From: Triglochin maritima
Lineage: Eukaryota > Streptophyta > Magnoliopsida > Alismatales > Juncaginaceae
DNA: 64,000 bases
Assembly: GCA_963682175.1 (NCBI GenBank)
Contig: OY821775.1
Location: 4,588,001-4,652,000, forward strand
Reading direction: 5' to 3'
Shown here: positions 25,841 to 36,987 of the stretch, one piece after another
Position numbering within the stretch: position 1 is the first letter of the stretch
Layout: the number at the start of each line of letters is the position of its first letter
Made by a program: the position numbers and the translations under genes
The notes under the pieces: generated by a model
The model's database searches: none
Seen by the model: the letters and a program-made list of their open reading frames with translations, nothing else
Told to the model about the DNA's origin: nothing

Positions 25841-28800
25841 TTATCTTTTACCAATGACTTTCTCCTTGAGAATCTTCAGAGCTTCTTCAATTCCATTCTA
25901 TACACATAATGAAAAACCTATTTTAGAAGAGTATATGTTTTAACAATTGATATAGTATACTTGACATATATAGGCACCTCGGAAGAAATTGTGTTGGCCA
26001 TTTCTGATGCTCTTGATTTTATTTGTGGTGATGTCGCCAATTCAATGGCTTTCCTTAATACTTCTGCAGCTTGCTCGATGCTTTTAGCACTGTTATCATC
26101 AGGGATCAAAATTTTCTTCTGTAGTGGTTCTGGAGCAACTCCAAGCCAGCTCATTCTTTCTGCCCAATAGAATTGATCTAGGATGAATGGACATATTATC
26201 TGGAATTAAGAGAAATCACGATAAGATGAGCAGAAGAAAGATGAGTTGTCCTACCTTATTCACTTATTCTACTTCATTACTCATATGTAAACAAAGTACC
26301 CAAATAGGCCAGGCCAATCAGGTCATTTTGGGCTAGCTTCACAACATTTAAAAAGGAATTAAAGTTCCGACTTCCGAACTTTCATGAGCTTCTGTAACTT
26401 AAGTAGTAAGGTACACTTAAAGTAAAGGGTGAATTGGTTTTGGTGCACATAGATCCAAATTGGCCGCGTGGACCCGCATTTTCGGTATTTACCTTTGCAC
26501 ACCTTAGATCTCAAGTTTTTTACTTGTATAAACCTCTACCGTTTGTAGGGTGCACTCAATTACGGTTTCTGCTAGAAATTTTGCCAACTACACCTTATAA
26601 AATAATAAATATACTTGATGTCAATAACAAAAATTATTGAAGTTAAAAATGAAAATTCCCAAACACCCTTCTTCTTCCGTAACTTCTTCTTCCTCCCTTT
26701 TCTTCCTTCCTTCCTCAAGCATCAAGGGTGTCGCCTTCTCCCTCCACGTGCCGCCACCCTCCCCACTATGTGCCACCGTCCACCACCACATGCCACCGTC
26801 CTCCCCACCATGAGTTGTCGTTCACCAACACCCTCTGTCGTCCATCGTCACCACCGCTCCCTCTCCCAACCACATCACCACCTCTCTTACGCTTCCAGCC
26901 CTCAAATTAAAATAAATGGCGAGGCAACGTCCTCCGACGATCTCCCTCGTAAAAGAACTTAACGGTGAGCTGAGTCGAGAGTGCGGCTCGGGGTGTCAAA
27001 GTAGTTGTTGACGAGATCGAGGAGTTGGGGGGAATTTCCGGACATCACGGTGGGAGTCGAGGATGACGTGGGCAACCTGATCGTTGAGGTTGAGGAGGAG
27101 GGAGGTGAAGTTGCGGAAAGAGGCGAAGGAGAGGAGGTCGGGGTTGGAGGAGAGGCCAGATGAGATGAGTTGAGTGACACGGAAAATGTTATCAGCAAAA
27201 TTTATAAGGTGTTATTAGCAAATTTATAACAGAAAATGTTATAAGCAAAATTTATAAGGTGTAGTTTGCAAAATTTATAACAGAAACCGTAACTAAGTGG
27301 ACCCTACAAATTGTAGAGGTGTGTACAGTAAAAAAACTTGAGATCAAAGGTTCACAGAAGTAAATACCGAAAATGCAGGTGCACGTGGCCAATTTGGATC
27401 CAATATATTTTGATTAGGATGGGCTTTCTACTATTGGCATGCATCCTCATAGATAAGGATACAAGATTGACTTGAACAAGAATAATGAATTTCCATAGTA
27501 ATCAATTATTGTCATATTGTGTAAATAACCTGCGGTTTTCCAGCATGCAGCGCAGCAGCAGTAGATCCACTGCAAAACGGGAAAACACTGTTAAAAAGCT
27601 GTTTAACATATAACTCCAGAAACCACAAGTACAATTCTAACCTCCCTCCGTGATGAATTATGACAGCACATTTCGGAAATAACCACCTGTATGGTACAGA
27701 GCTGATTTAAAAACATCAGAAAAATATTAGCTTACAATTCATCCAGAGTGGAACACCAGTAATAAGACTGAAAAAACAATCTCACCCAGAGAAGCAAAAT
27801 AACCGTTCATCGAACAGATGAGTACCCTCCTTTCTGCTGCTATGCATTTCATCATGACTTGTTGATGTGCTAGAATGGAACAGAATGGACGCATCCAGAG
27901 GTTTGTATCCAGCAGAAAAGAGGATGATCCTGCAATCTATTTTTGCTAGAACAGTTTGTAGCACCAAAAGAAATGTACCAGGATTCTGAAGAAAACCCAT
28001 GCTGTAACAAGATGTACTGATATGAGGGTCAGTGAATAAAAAACAAGTTGAAACTAATCAAAGATGTTTTTTTAGGAAAAGAGAAATAATTAAGCATCAT
28101 AAAATTGTCCAACACCCTTTCATGGTTTTACCTTCCAATAGAACTCAGCCCTAGAAATAAGGGAGGATGTGAACCAGGCTTTTCTAAAAAAAGCTGCAGA
28201 TCAACATGAGACGGACAAAGTCTAGTATTCCTCATAACATCCGTCAAAGGGTAGAGGGAAAACAATTGCCTACAGTCTAGACATGAACATTGCCACTCTT
28301 CCGGCAGAAACCAAAACCCACACACATGAGCATTTGATGGCCAATATCCTGTGATTAAGTCTGCATCAGTCAGTGATTCAGTATTTGTATTAACATGCAT
28401 CAAAACCAAGAGGGTATTTGATAACATCACATTTAGTGCATAATATCTTACAATAATCATAGGCCTATTAATGGAACTAATCACAGATTTGGGAATATTT
28501 TGAAAATTATCTACTCTAAATATTATTCTTTTGTCTTTATTGTAGATAATCATAAATCTTATTAAAACTTGAAAGAAATAACTTCCCTTTGCAATCCGTT
28601 TCAATAAGGAAAGAAAGTGATTGCAAGAAGGAAACAAAAAAGAGAGAAAATGCAGCCCACAAGAGAGAGAAAAAAGCCCATCCTTGGACAGATTTTCTTC
28701 CTTTTTGGAAAGACAATCAATGAAAGAAAATAAGCCCTAGCCACCAGCCTTTTTGCTATAAAAAGAGACAACATCAAATACTGTAGGGACGCTATCGAGA

Positions 28801-31800
28801 GGAGAAGGGGTTGTTGAGAGGAGAAAAGGAGGCTGTAAGAGGAGAATCTGTTGCTGCCCGGACTGCTGGAATCGGAAGGAGTTGCTGCTGCTTTTGTTGA
28901 TTACAAGCAGAAGGGGATTTTAAGAAATGTGTTAACTCTTACCTGGGCATTCAACAACATTTTTGCTAAATCCATAACTGTGCAAAGAAAAAAGAAAAAC
29001 AATTACAATGATGTTTAAGCATTTCTATAATTATAATCACAATACTTCAGCATATAAGACACAAACACTTCATTGTATAGACTGAAGTAAGTACTTAGCT
29101 TAAACGAGGAAGGGATACATAGCATAACACATGATTTCAGAAATAGATAGAATGTTTTATGAACTCCAAGTAGTATTTAAATCTTACAGGACTATAGGTG
29201 ATTGTTCCCGCTTACTCCACAATGGAAGACAAGTTACAGGATCCTGCATTTTAGCAACATATGAGATTGACGTTCATCTGTAAACAAAACAATTTTCAAA
29301 AATTTCAAAGACATCAAAACAGAGATTTCTAGATGCGAGTGCAGTAGACTTGTCAGGAATGTAGGGGACTCACCGTTAGAGGTAAGGGGCTCAAATATAG
29401 ACACTCCTGTCTCCAAGAGCCCCAATCTTCAGTAAAAAGTGGCCACATCCAATGCAACACATCCCTCCAATCAACCTATACCATCGTAGAGAATAAGATG
29501 ATCTTGTTTCTTTTCCTGAGCTTTCATGAAGCATATTGTGGATTCTTCTGTACACTCGACATGATAAAACAACAGGTTCTGAATATACCATTAAGTAGAA
29601 AGAAGAGTTACATGGATAAAAAAATCTAGAATACTTGTTGTGACTGGATTTTTAATTTTTATTTGCAAACAAAGTGATTGAATTGTTTTAAATTTGTAAG
29701 CAAGCATGCAACAAGAGTCATATAGAAAACTGGAAATTCCTCTGAGATTCAATTTTATCAAAATCCAACACATATATCTTCGAACATTAAAGACGTGGAA
29801 AGATTTGTAACAACCAGTCTCATTTTTGAAAAATGAAATTCCAGCTTCAATTCCCAATAACCAACTTCATGTGGAGTTTCATTATCAAAAAATACTTCAT
29901 GTGGATTCTAAAAATGCTCTTATGGTTGTGAGGTTATCCAATAGGAACATGTCTAACTATAAATAAATGAAGTTCTATAAGAATATATTGAACTACAAGC
30001 ACAAAAAATTACGGTCAAACATTAAGCTCAATACAAAAGACCTATCAAACAATAATCTCTTCAAGACTCCGATCCTCATGATTTCTAGTTGAATGTACGT
30101 AATTGCATCTACCTTGTTCATAGGAGCCTCTCGCAAATACTTGTATAATATTGGATGTTCTTGTCTGAATCGTCGCTCAAATGAGGCAGGTGAGCTACAA
30201 AATCACTTTTGCTGAATTGTCAAATTTTACATTAACAATAAACACTGTTGATGTATCCATGTGGCCAGAATTTCAAAAAACATAAGCCATAATGAGGGAG
30301 GAGAACAGTTTAAATGTTGCTTCTACAAGCACATTTCAAGTTATTGCTTAGCCCAGTTCAGCAAACATATTTTCCTAACCAAATTCCAAATGTCAATTGT
30401 TAGAGATTTCGATGCATTCTGAGAGAAGTAAAGAAAAGTACCTATAAGGAACAACATAAGGAGCAGCAACAACACAACGTACTCGGAATAGTTCCGCAAG
30501 ACTCCAACCTTCCTGGGACATCATGTTAACATCAGACAACGTAAGCAACTGATTAAGCTACAAATCATCTATGAAGTAGTCTAATTACCAAGGCAAAGAA
30601 GTTGATGACAATAAAGTCTCCTTTGGAACTTGGACAGTCCCCAAATATTTTTTCGATTGCAGAAAGACACTCTTTCCTGTGGTTGGCTTGGATATCCTTT
30701 TTATGCTTAGAAAAATCAACCTCCTTAGCACCTGATCAAAAACAAGTAACTGCATTTACCAATGTGTAGAACCATGCAAAAAGAAAGAACATAATTCAAT
30801 ACATCCGTAGGTATCTTACCTGCAACAAAATTTCCTTCTTGAGCAGAAAGAACAGGAGGACTTGATATTGGATGCCATGACACATTTTTTGATTCCAAAT
30901 GTTTACTTAGATCCTGTAAGAGAAACCCAAACCAAGGATACTCACAAAAATAAAAGAATTTTTTATGCTTTTCTCCAGAGGAAGAAAAAAAGTTTACATC
31001 AATCACTAGTCTCCAGAGTTGCACACCTCGTGAGCAGAATGGGTAACGAAGGCCACATCATATTGTTCTTGATCACTAGCTAAAGCGGCAGCAACAGCCT
31101 GCAACATGTCATCTTTACACATGAAGACATGCAAGTACATCTAAAATAGAACCTAATGCTCATTCACTAAAATAGAATAAAGTAGTATCGTCGCCACTCT
31201 GGCAAGTACCAACTCGACTTAATGATATTAATGTGACGCTTTAAGCATGAGACTCGATCAAACCAAAATTTTGAGACCGAAACATTATGGCCAAGTATAT
31301 CTTGCCCTATTGACTTGAGTTAAAACCCATATTCAAAGAATGGATGACCAGAGTCTAGAGAACAAAGAATGTACCCTCTATGAGCAGAGTTTAATATACT
31401 TTCTCACAGAGTATAGTAACAATGCAACTTTACCCTACCATGAGCATTAAAGACGAAATCTCGCTGTGGTTTTCTAAATCAAATCATTTCAAACTATTAT
31501 GTGTGCAAATTATGTCACGAATCGGTAACTTCTCTCCGGCACTAAATCCCGACAAGTTAGTACAGACAACAGAATCAAAAAGAATAAGTTCAATGCAAAT
31601 CACACAACCACTAGAATCCAGCACCAAACACAGTCAAAATTGCAACTTAACTCATCGAAACGACTAAACGGAGGGGGTTTGCGCATCGGATCAAATAAAA
31701 TCGCAACAACAAAAAAAACCATTTTTCAAAGATTTAGCGAATTGCGCTCCGTAAAAACGAAGATGGCACCAAATCGTGAGAATTTTTCGCAGAGAGATAA

Positions 31801-31898
31801 AAGGAACGAGGGTTTACAGAGATAGGGTAGACGTCCCCTTTGGTCCCAAACGCCATGAACACTGCTCGAGCTCTGCTGCTAACGGCTTCGGCTTCCAT
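25841..31898 (-). CDS. UDP-glycosyltransferase superfamily protein, sterol-glucosyltransferase-like (At5g24750 type)
   Basis: Predicted GT-B fold glycosyltransferase related to the UGT80 sterol 3-beta-glucosyltransferases; its acceptor is unknown. Fifteen exons join in frame, giving 510 aa. Exons 1-7 are 31898-31818, 31098-31027, 30913-30820, 30731-30589, 30512-30442, 30194-30113 and 29475-29374. Exons 8-15 are 29243-29188, 28977-28943, 28348-28132, 28001-27786, 27686-27642, 27569-27530, 26199-25978 and 25897-25841. The N-terminal half has the GT28-like FGTKGDVYPISAVAAALA. The C-terminal half has the donor-site block WLFPKCAVIIHHGGSGSTAA, then HAGKPQ and ILDQFYWAERMSWLGVAPEP. The fifteen small exons join without loss of frame, which strongly supports the model. 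Intron 13 (1330 bp) hosts a foldback element. No signal peptide is evident. Confidence 0.88.
26452..27400. mobile_element. Long inverted-repeat (foldback/MULE-like) element in glycosyltransferase intron 13
   Basis: About 0.95 kb bounded by imperfect inverted repeats of about 150 bp. The left arm (26452-26602: GATCCAAATTGGCC, ATTTTCGGTATTTAC, GATCTCAAGTTTTTTAC, TTACGGTTTCTG, TACACCTTATAAA) recurs in reverse at 27255-27400. The interior is GC-rich and contains a gene fragment (see 26985-27185). No convincing target duplication was found. Near-tandem copies of TTTATAAGGTGT lie at 27200-27265. Confidence 0.75.
26985..27185 (-). pseudogene. Captured UPF0496 gene fragment (frameshifted)
   Basis: Read on the minus strand, one frame gives VTQLISSGLSSNPDLLSF then LLLNLNDQVAHVILDSHRDV. 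After a +1 shift in the C-rich stretch near 27030 it continues as SPQLLDLVNNYFDTPSRTLD. This series resembles the N-terminal region of plant UPF0496 proteins (usual form: LL-N-V--VIL--K-DI----L--LV--YF--SL-TLD). It is intronless, short, frameshifted and enclosed by the inverted repeats, so it is a transduplicated fragment, not a gene. The family call is from memory of the consensus. Confidence 0.55.
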
Positions 31899-32000
31899 CC
31901 TTCTCTTGTGAAGGTGGGAAGTGGAATCTTTTTTTCTCCTTTTTTTCTTCTTCTTCCGGACGAATATTAGTATATAACCTTCGGATTTTGCACTTAAAAC

Positions 32001-32190
32001 TAGGGGTGAGACCGGTCCGACCCGGACCGGAACCGGATCTGCTTCAGACCCCGGACTGAAGATCGGACTAGTTGGGTCTGGTCTAATCCGGAATCAGGTT
32101 TTTTACCTTAAATTGGAAATAAAATAAAAAATCCAGACCGGAACCGAATTTGCTCCGAACCCCGGACCGACCGGTCCTTACTCACCCCTA
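32001..32190. mobile_element. hAT-type MITE
   Basis: 190 bp with terminal repeats TAGGGGTGAG / CTCACCCCTA and flanking 8-bp duplication CTTAAAAC (31993-32000) / GTTAAAAC (32191-32198). The interior is rich in ACCGGTCCG and GGACCGGAACCGG words. It sits about 100 bp upstream of the glycosyltransferase start codon, in its promoter or leader region. Confidence 0.82.
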
Positions 32191-32534
32191 GTTAAAACCT
32201 TGAGATAATACTCTATTAGTTGTCTTGTAACAATCAAGAATAGACAATAGAGACAACATAAGTTTGGTTTTGAACTAGTTAGATGCAAAAAGAAAATGCA
32301 TAAATGATGGTAGCATATCATACATCGTATTCATATTATATATTCTTTATTTTATCCCAATTGTGTGTTACTCGAGTGTTTGTTCGTGGTGTTTTGGGTA
32401 TTAGGTAATAAAGAAGAGAAATGAAGAAAAAATAACTGAAATACAAGAAGAAATGACTCAAATGAAGCAAAGTGTGCATGTTCGTCATGCATATGGACCC
32501 ATCTGAAAATTAGGAATGACCCAAATGAAATTCA

Positions 32535-32678
32535 GAGGGACTTGAACACACGAAAAACATTTCGAATGCAAAGATCCTTCAATATCATGATCTTGATGAC
32601 TATTTGAGAAATTAAAGACAAACATGCTCGAACTAACTGATCTGGAGTGCACCTCACATGCAAAATGATTGACTTAAG
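32535..32678. repeat. Direct repeat copy A (about 144 bp)
   Basis: Matches 33389-33532 in the same orientation, sharing words such as CTTCAATATCATGATCTTGA and GAGAAATTAAAGACAAAC. The copies lie 0.85 kb apart, which suits an old LTR-like or tandem duplication. No coding content is recognised. Confidence 0.75.
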
Positions 32679-33388
32679 CTCCTGGAAGAATCGGAACAGA
32701 TCAAGCACAAAAGATCGGCCACTAATCCACCACCGGTGGATCATTTTGATCCAATTTGCCCTCAATTTCTCCCATGGCTTGAGCTTGTTTATTTGTGTAC
32801 ACCAGACTATAAAGAAAAACAATTACAACTGTCAGATTGCTCTCAGATTCATATATACCACTTTTCTTCTATAAATAACAATGTTTCTTCTTCTTTTCCC
32901 CTACTTCTCCTCCTCCACCATTAGAATAACTTAGGTTTTACCTATTTGGGTTGCAAGAATAAGGAGGTTAGTGGACCTGGAAACTAGTGTTTTCTTTAAT
33001 CTAAATGTGGATTTAGATTTCTCTCTTCTTTAGCTTTCTTTCTATACAAGTATTTTGGTGTTTTGTTGGTTGATGTTTAGTGAAGATTTTCTTGTGCTTG
33101 ATGTGTTAACTAGTTCTTTCTACTTCGCTTTTCTTGTCATGTTTAGTGTAGATTTTTTGCTTTTTATAGTTGTTAACATGAGTAGAGAGTAAATCCACCT
33201 CATTTGGGGTGAATGTGATGTAGATTATGTGATGTGTTGGTGATGTGTTCTTTTTATTTGTGTCATTTCATGTGTTTGATGTAGATCTATGAATGTAACT
33301 TGCTTAAATTTGTATTAGATGAGATAATTGTCACATTAGATACTTGTCTCATGCTAGATCTAGAGCTTATCTTATTGCTTGTAATTCG

Positions 33389-33532
33389 GAGGGACCTGAA
33401 CACATGAAAAACATTTCGAAAGGCAAAAAACCTTCAATATCATGATCTTGATGAGTAATTGAGAAATTAAAGACAAACGAGCTCAAACCAGCGGACATGG
33501 AGTGCACCAAACATGCAAAATGGCTGACTTAG
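33389..33532. repeat. Direct repeat copy B (about 144 bp)
   Basis: Second copy of the 32535-32678 repeat, with scattered substitutions and small indels. The intervening 32680-33388 is AT-rich with no recognised frame. Confidence 0.75.
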
Positions 33533-33589
33533 GTTAGTTTTATTTTAGGTTTAAAAATGAGGAAAAAAATTAAATGAGTGGGTTGTGGT

Positions 33590-33965
33590 TTCGACCGCCC
33601 GGTAGTGGCGACCAGGTGAAAGTCACGAGGTCTCCACCCATTGGTTAATTTTTTAATTTTTTAATTAGAGTTAGTTTTAATTTTAAATTATGACGGCGTG
33701 CATCGTAATACACAAGATGATAGTAGAGGATGAATGAATAATAAGTTATGATAAATAAATTATGTGATATAATTAATTAGAATTGTGGAAAATTAAAAAT
33801 GAGAAAAAAATAAATGATGTAGAAGTGAGAGAGTGTTGATATGACTAGTTTGATATTTATAAGTAGATTATGATTGAGAGATGAATAGTAAAAAAAGAGG
33901 AGATAAATGTCATGCTATGTGACGAAGAGAGTGCTGATTTGACTATGTTAACATATATATGAAAA
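33590..33965. mobile_element. Fragment of Harbinger-type MITE
   Basis: 33735-33965 aligns with 48650-48880 (shared words GTGATATAATTA, GGAATTGTGGAAAATTAAA, AGTTTGATATTTATAAGT, TATGATTGAGAG). A GC-rich part lies at 33595-33640 (CGACCGCCCGGTAGTGGCGACC). No clear terminal repeat was seen at either edge, so the ends are approximate. Confidence 0.55.
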
Positions 33966-34297
33966 TGTGATAGTTATATATAAACTTATGCACATGCATG
34001 TGCAACACAAAAGCTGACGTATTTTATTTTTGAAGTTTTTTTATTGGGTGAAATAATTAGGTGAATTGAGGGATTTAGTGGATGGAGGGATAAGTTGTAA
34101 ATGAATATGAAACGAAAGCATTCAACCATAAAAGGGTAGAATTCCAAGGATCCCAAGTATGTTACAGATATATCTGAAGAGTTGGGGCTAAAATGGCAAT
34201 TGTCCAGAACAGTTTCATTTCGGCCGGCAGCAGTTCTCGGGTCTGACTCCGTGGGTGTTCCATCGGTTAGGTATCATCTTCCCACAAGATGCCGTAA

Positions 34298-34625
34298 TTT
34301 TTAGGAATTTTTTTCAAAATAATCAAAAAAAATAAAAAATTGTAAAAATATGCACTTCAGAAACTTATTTGGCAAAATATTCACATTGAAAAACGACACC
34401 TGAGATACCGTTTTCATTAAGTAAAAATGGTATCTCAAATGTCGTTTTTTCACCAAGTAAAAAACGGTACTACTAGTGCCGTTTTTCACCCGAGGTGAAA
34501 AACGGTACCAGTAGTGCCGTTTTTTACTTGCTTAGAAAACGACACTACGGGTGCCGTTTTTACCCTATATAAAAACGGCATCCGAGTTGCCGTTTTTAGC
34601 CTAGGGTTAAAAACGGCACCAAGGT
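34298..34625 (+). repeat. Left terminal inverted repeat with palindrome array
   Basis: The outer AT-rich part runs to about 34387. Then 34388-34625 holds successive units of the form AAAACGGCAC...GTGCCGTTTT (variants AACGACAC, ACGGTAC), each a small hairpin, separated by short spacers such as TTCACCAAGT and CCTATATA. It matches 41574-41893 in reverse. Confidence 0.88.
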
Positions 34626-35116
34626 CATCTTTTCTCCAATTTTCCCAATTTTTTTGGTGTTTCTTCCTCTCCCTCTCTCCTGCGATTTCAGGTATTTTTA
34701 CATCATTTTTTGTTAAGATTTTGCCTTATTAGTTTGTATTTATGTACATTTGATTGGTTTGGTTAGGATGTGTGTGGATTGTTTGATTTAAAATGGATTC
34801 GATTGATTGATATTTGGTTGATGAGTTTACCATACTTTGTTTAATTAATCTTGTGTGTATGATGTTATATTGTTATGATTAATAATCTTGTGCGGATATG
34901 ATGATTTGATTAATAGATCAATTAATCTCAAAAGTCCAAATTTAATAAATTTACATTGTTTGGATTTGTGTTAAACCAATTAAATTGAATAATCAATGTT
35001 GTAGTTGTTGAAATTAGATTTATTGTGGATAATGTATTGAATTTGTTTAGATTGTATTATTTGAACTGAATAGTATGTAATATTATTTTTTGTTAATTAT
35101 GTTTTACAGTTTCCCA

Positions 35117-36647
35117 AATGTCGACTTCACATGATTGTCACGGTCTTGTTGATCCTTCAGTGTTAGTACTACAGAAAGATCATAGATCATCTTCGATTCT
35201 GGAAAATGTAAGTGTTATGAATTTTGAATTTTTAATTTTTGTGTATCGGTATTGGTTTTTATTTGACGTAAAATAATTAAATTTAATTTCCAGGAGCCTT
35301 TGACGGATATTAAATGCGTCGAGCACGCCACTCAGTTCAACACGTGGAATGTGCAAGATGAAAGGAGGTGGGATTTGTTAGAGATTGCGGGATTTGGCAC
35401 TGTGTCTTGATTGCAACGACTGCAACTGGATTGGAATCTGATTCGTGCTGTTGTGGAGAGGTGGAGGCCTGAGACACACACCTTCCATTTTAGACACGGG
35501 GAGATGACCATCACGCTACAAGGCGTAGCTATGCTTAGTGGTCTTCGTGTTGACGGTTTGGCAGTGTGTGCAACATTAGATCACGATTGGACTCGGGTTT
35601 GCATGAATCTGTTGGGTGTTGAAGAAGAAGAAGCGAGAACTGCAGTGAAAGGTGGATACGTGTCATTGCAGTGGTTGCAGCAAAATTTTCAGGTTGTTGA
35701 GAAAGATGCAACAGATGAGCAGGTTATGCAGCACACGAGAGCGTACATTTTGTTTCAGTTAGGATCCGGGATAGTGGGCGATAAGAGTGGAAACAAAGTC
35801 CACCTGAGATATTTATTGTTGCTGGAAAACATATTTGAATGTGGAAACTACAGTTGGGGAGACGCATCCTTAGCTGTTTTGTATCAATATTTGGATCAGG
35901 CATGTCTGAAAAAAGGGAAACAATTAGTTGGTTTCCTTACATTGTTACAGATATGGTGTTGGGAACATCTTCATGTCGGGAACATCTTCGATGGTTGACC
36001 CGAAGAGTTGACGATGCTGAATTACCGAATTATAGGCCTCCAGCTGCTAGAGATCGATACTTGGTAAGAAATGATCAGAAAATTATAATTTTGATTAAGG
36101 TTTTAATTTGCATTTTGTAATCGTAAATGTGTTTTTATGGCAGCTTCATTGGTTACACAGTTTACATGAAAATATTCATCATCTTGAAGGGATGCATGCT
36201 TCACATAGGCCCACTCAGTCATTAACGACGAAATTAAAGAAAAAGATCAAGGAAATGATGACGTGCTTTAAGAGTGTAGATCTGTCATTGAAACTGTCAG
36301 AAGATGAAGATGTTTGCCATCAACCACATCGTACAGATTCTGAAGAAAATCTCCCAGAAATAGGTGTGTCACTTGACGAGGAGGACAATTTCATTTTCAC
36401 CGGAGTGTCTGCCAACGATGGAGGGATTCTGACTCAAGAATCGTGCGGTACTACGTTCTTTCAAGGCGAGGGTTCTTCATTTCACGTAGGCGAGGGTTCA
36501 GGATTTCAATGTGTTGAAGTCGAAAGAGGTGGGGTTGTTGAAGACGATGCTGGTGTGATAACTCAAGTGTACCGTCGTCGCCCTTCGAAGGCCCCTCGAC
36601 GAGGTGGACGAAATAAAATTCCTACTAAAGTTTTTTCTCCACCTTAG
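35117..36647 (+). pseudogene. Plant mobile domain (PMD, MAIN-like) gene, decayed
   Basis: PMD proteins occur both as host genes (MAIN/MAIL1) and as passengers of plant transposons. Exon 1 starts at 35117 (MSTSHDCHGLVDPS) and ends before GTAAGT at 35208. Exon 2 starts at 35295 and carries WNLIRAVVERWRPETHTFHF, GEMTITLQGVAMLSGLRVDG and LKKGKQLVGFLTLLQIWCWE, followed in another frame by VDDAELPNYRPPAARDRYL. A last exon (about 36144-36647) ends in a basic tail VYRRRPSKAPRRGGRNKI. Defects: in-frame TGA at about 35408, just before LQRLQLDW, and a frameshift near 35965-35995 where GGGAACATCTTC is repeated. The usual aromatic region after RDRYL is absent. Confidence 0.82.
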
Positions 36648-36867
36648 TTGTCATTGCATTTTCGTTAAGCTATATTTTGGTTAAGCTACATTTTGGTTAA
36701 GAACAATTTCATTTGTTAAACAATATGTCATGTATTATGAACAAGTTTATTTGACGGTTTAGTTGTTTGAAATTTCATATTTCTTCGTGTTGATTTTTTC
36801 CCTTTAGGTGTACAAGACTTGGATTTAAAATCCAAGAGAATGTAATGAGAAAATAGATTTTTCATGT

Positions 36868-36987
36868 TTTCTGTCTGCTGAAAAACGGCACTAGTAGTGC
36901 CGTTTTTACTGGAACAAAAACGGCACTGCCAGTGCCGTTTTTTGTTTATAAAAACGGCACTACTAGTGCCGTTTTTAAAGCAGACAG
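36868..36987. repeat. Central nested palindrome between convergent transposon genes
   Basis: Three consecutive hairpins of the AAAAACGGCAC/GTGCCGTTTTT type (36881-36976) are enclosed by outer arms CTGTCTGCT (36871) and AGCAGACAG (36978), making a palindrome of palindromes. It lies 220 bp after the PMD stop and about 200 bp after the transposase stop on the other strand. It could fold strongly in both transcripts and may act in 3' end formation; that role is inferred. Confidence 0.85.

Noticed and set aside
26615..26962. Open frame rich in Pro, His, Ser and Thr on the + strand
   Set aside because: It lies inside the foldback element in low-complexity CCACC-rich DNA, with no family similarity.
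28740..28870. TATA-like CTATAAAAAG and GAGAGGAGAA repeats in glycosyltransferase intron 9 as a possible small LTR
   Set aside because: No terminal repeats or target duplication could be found.
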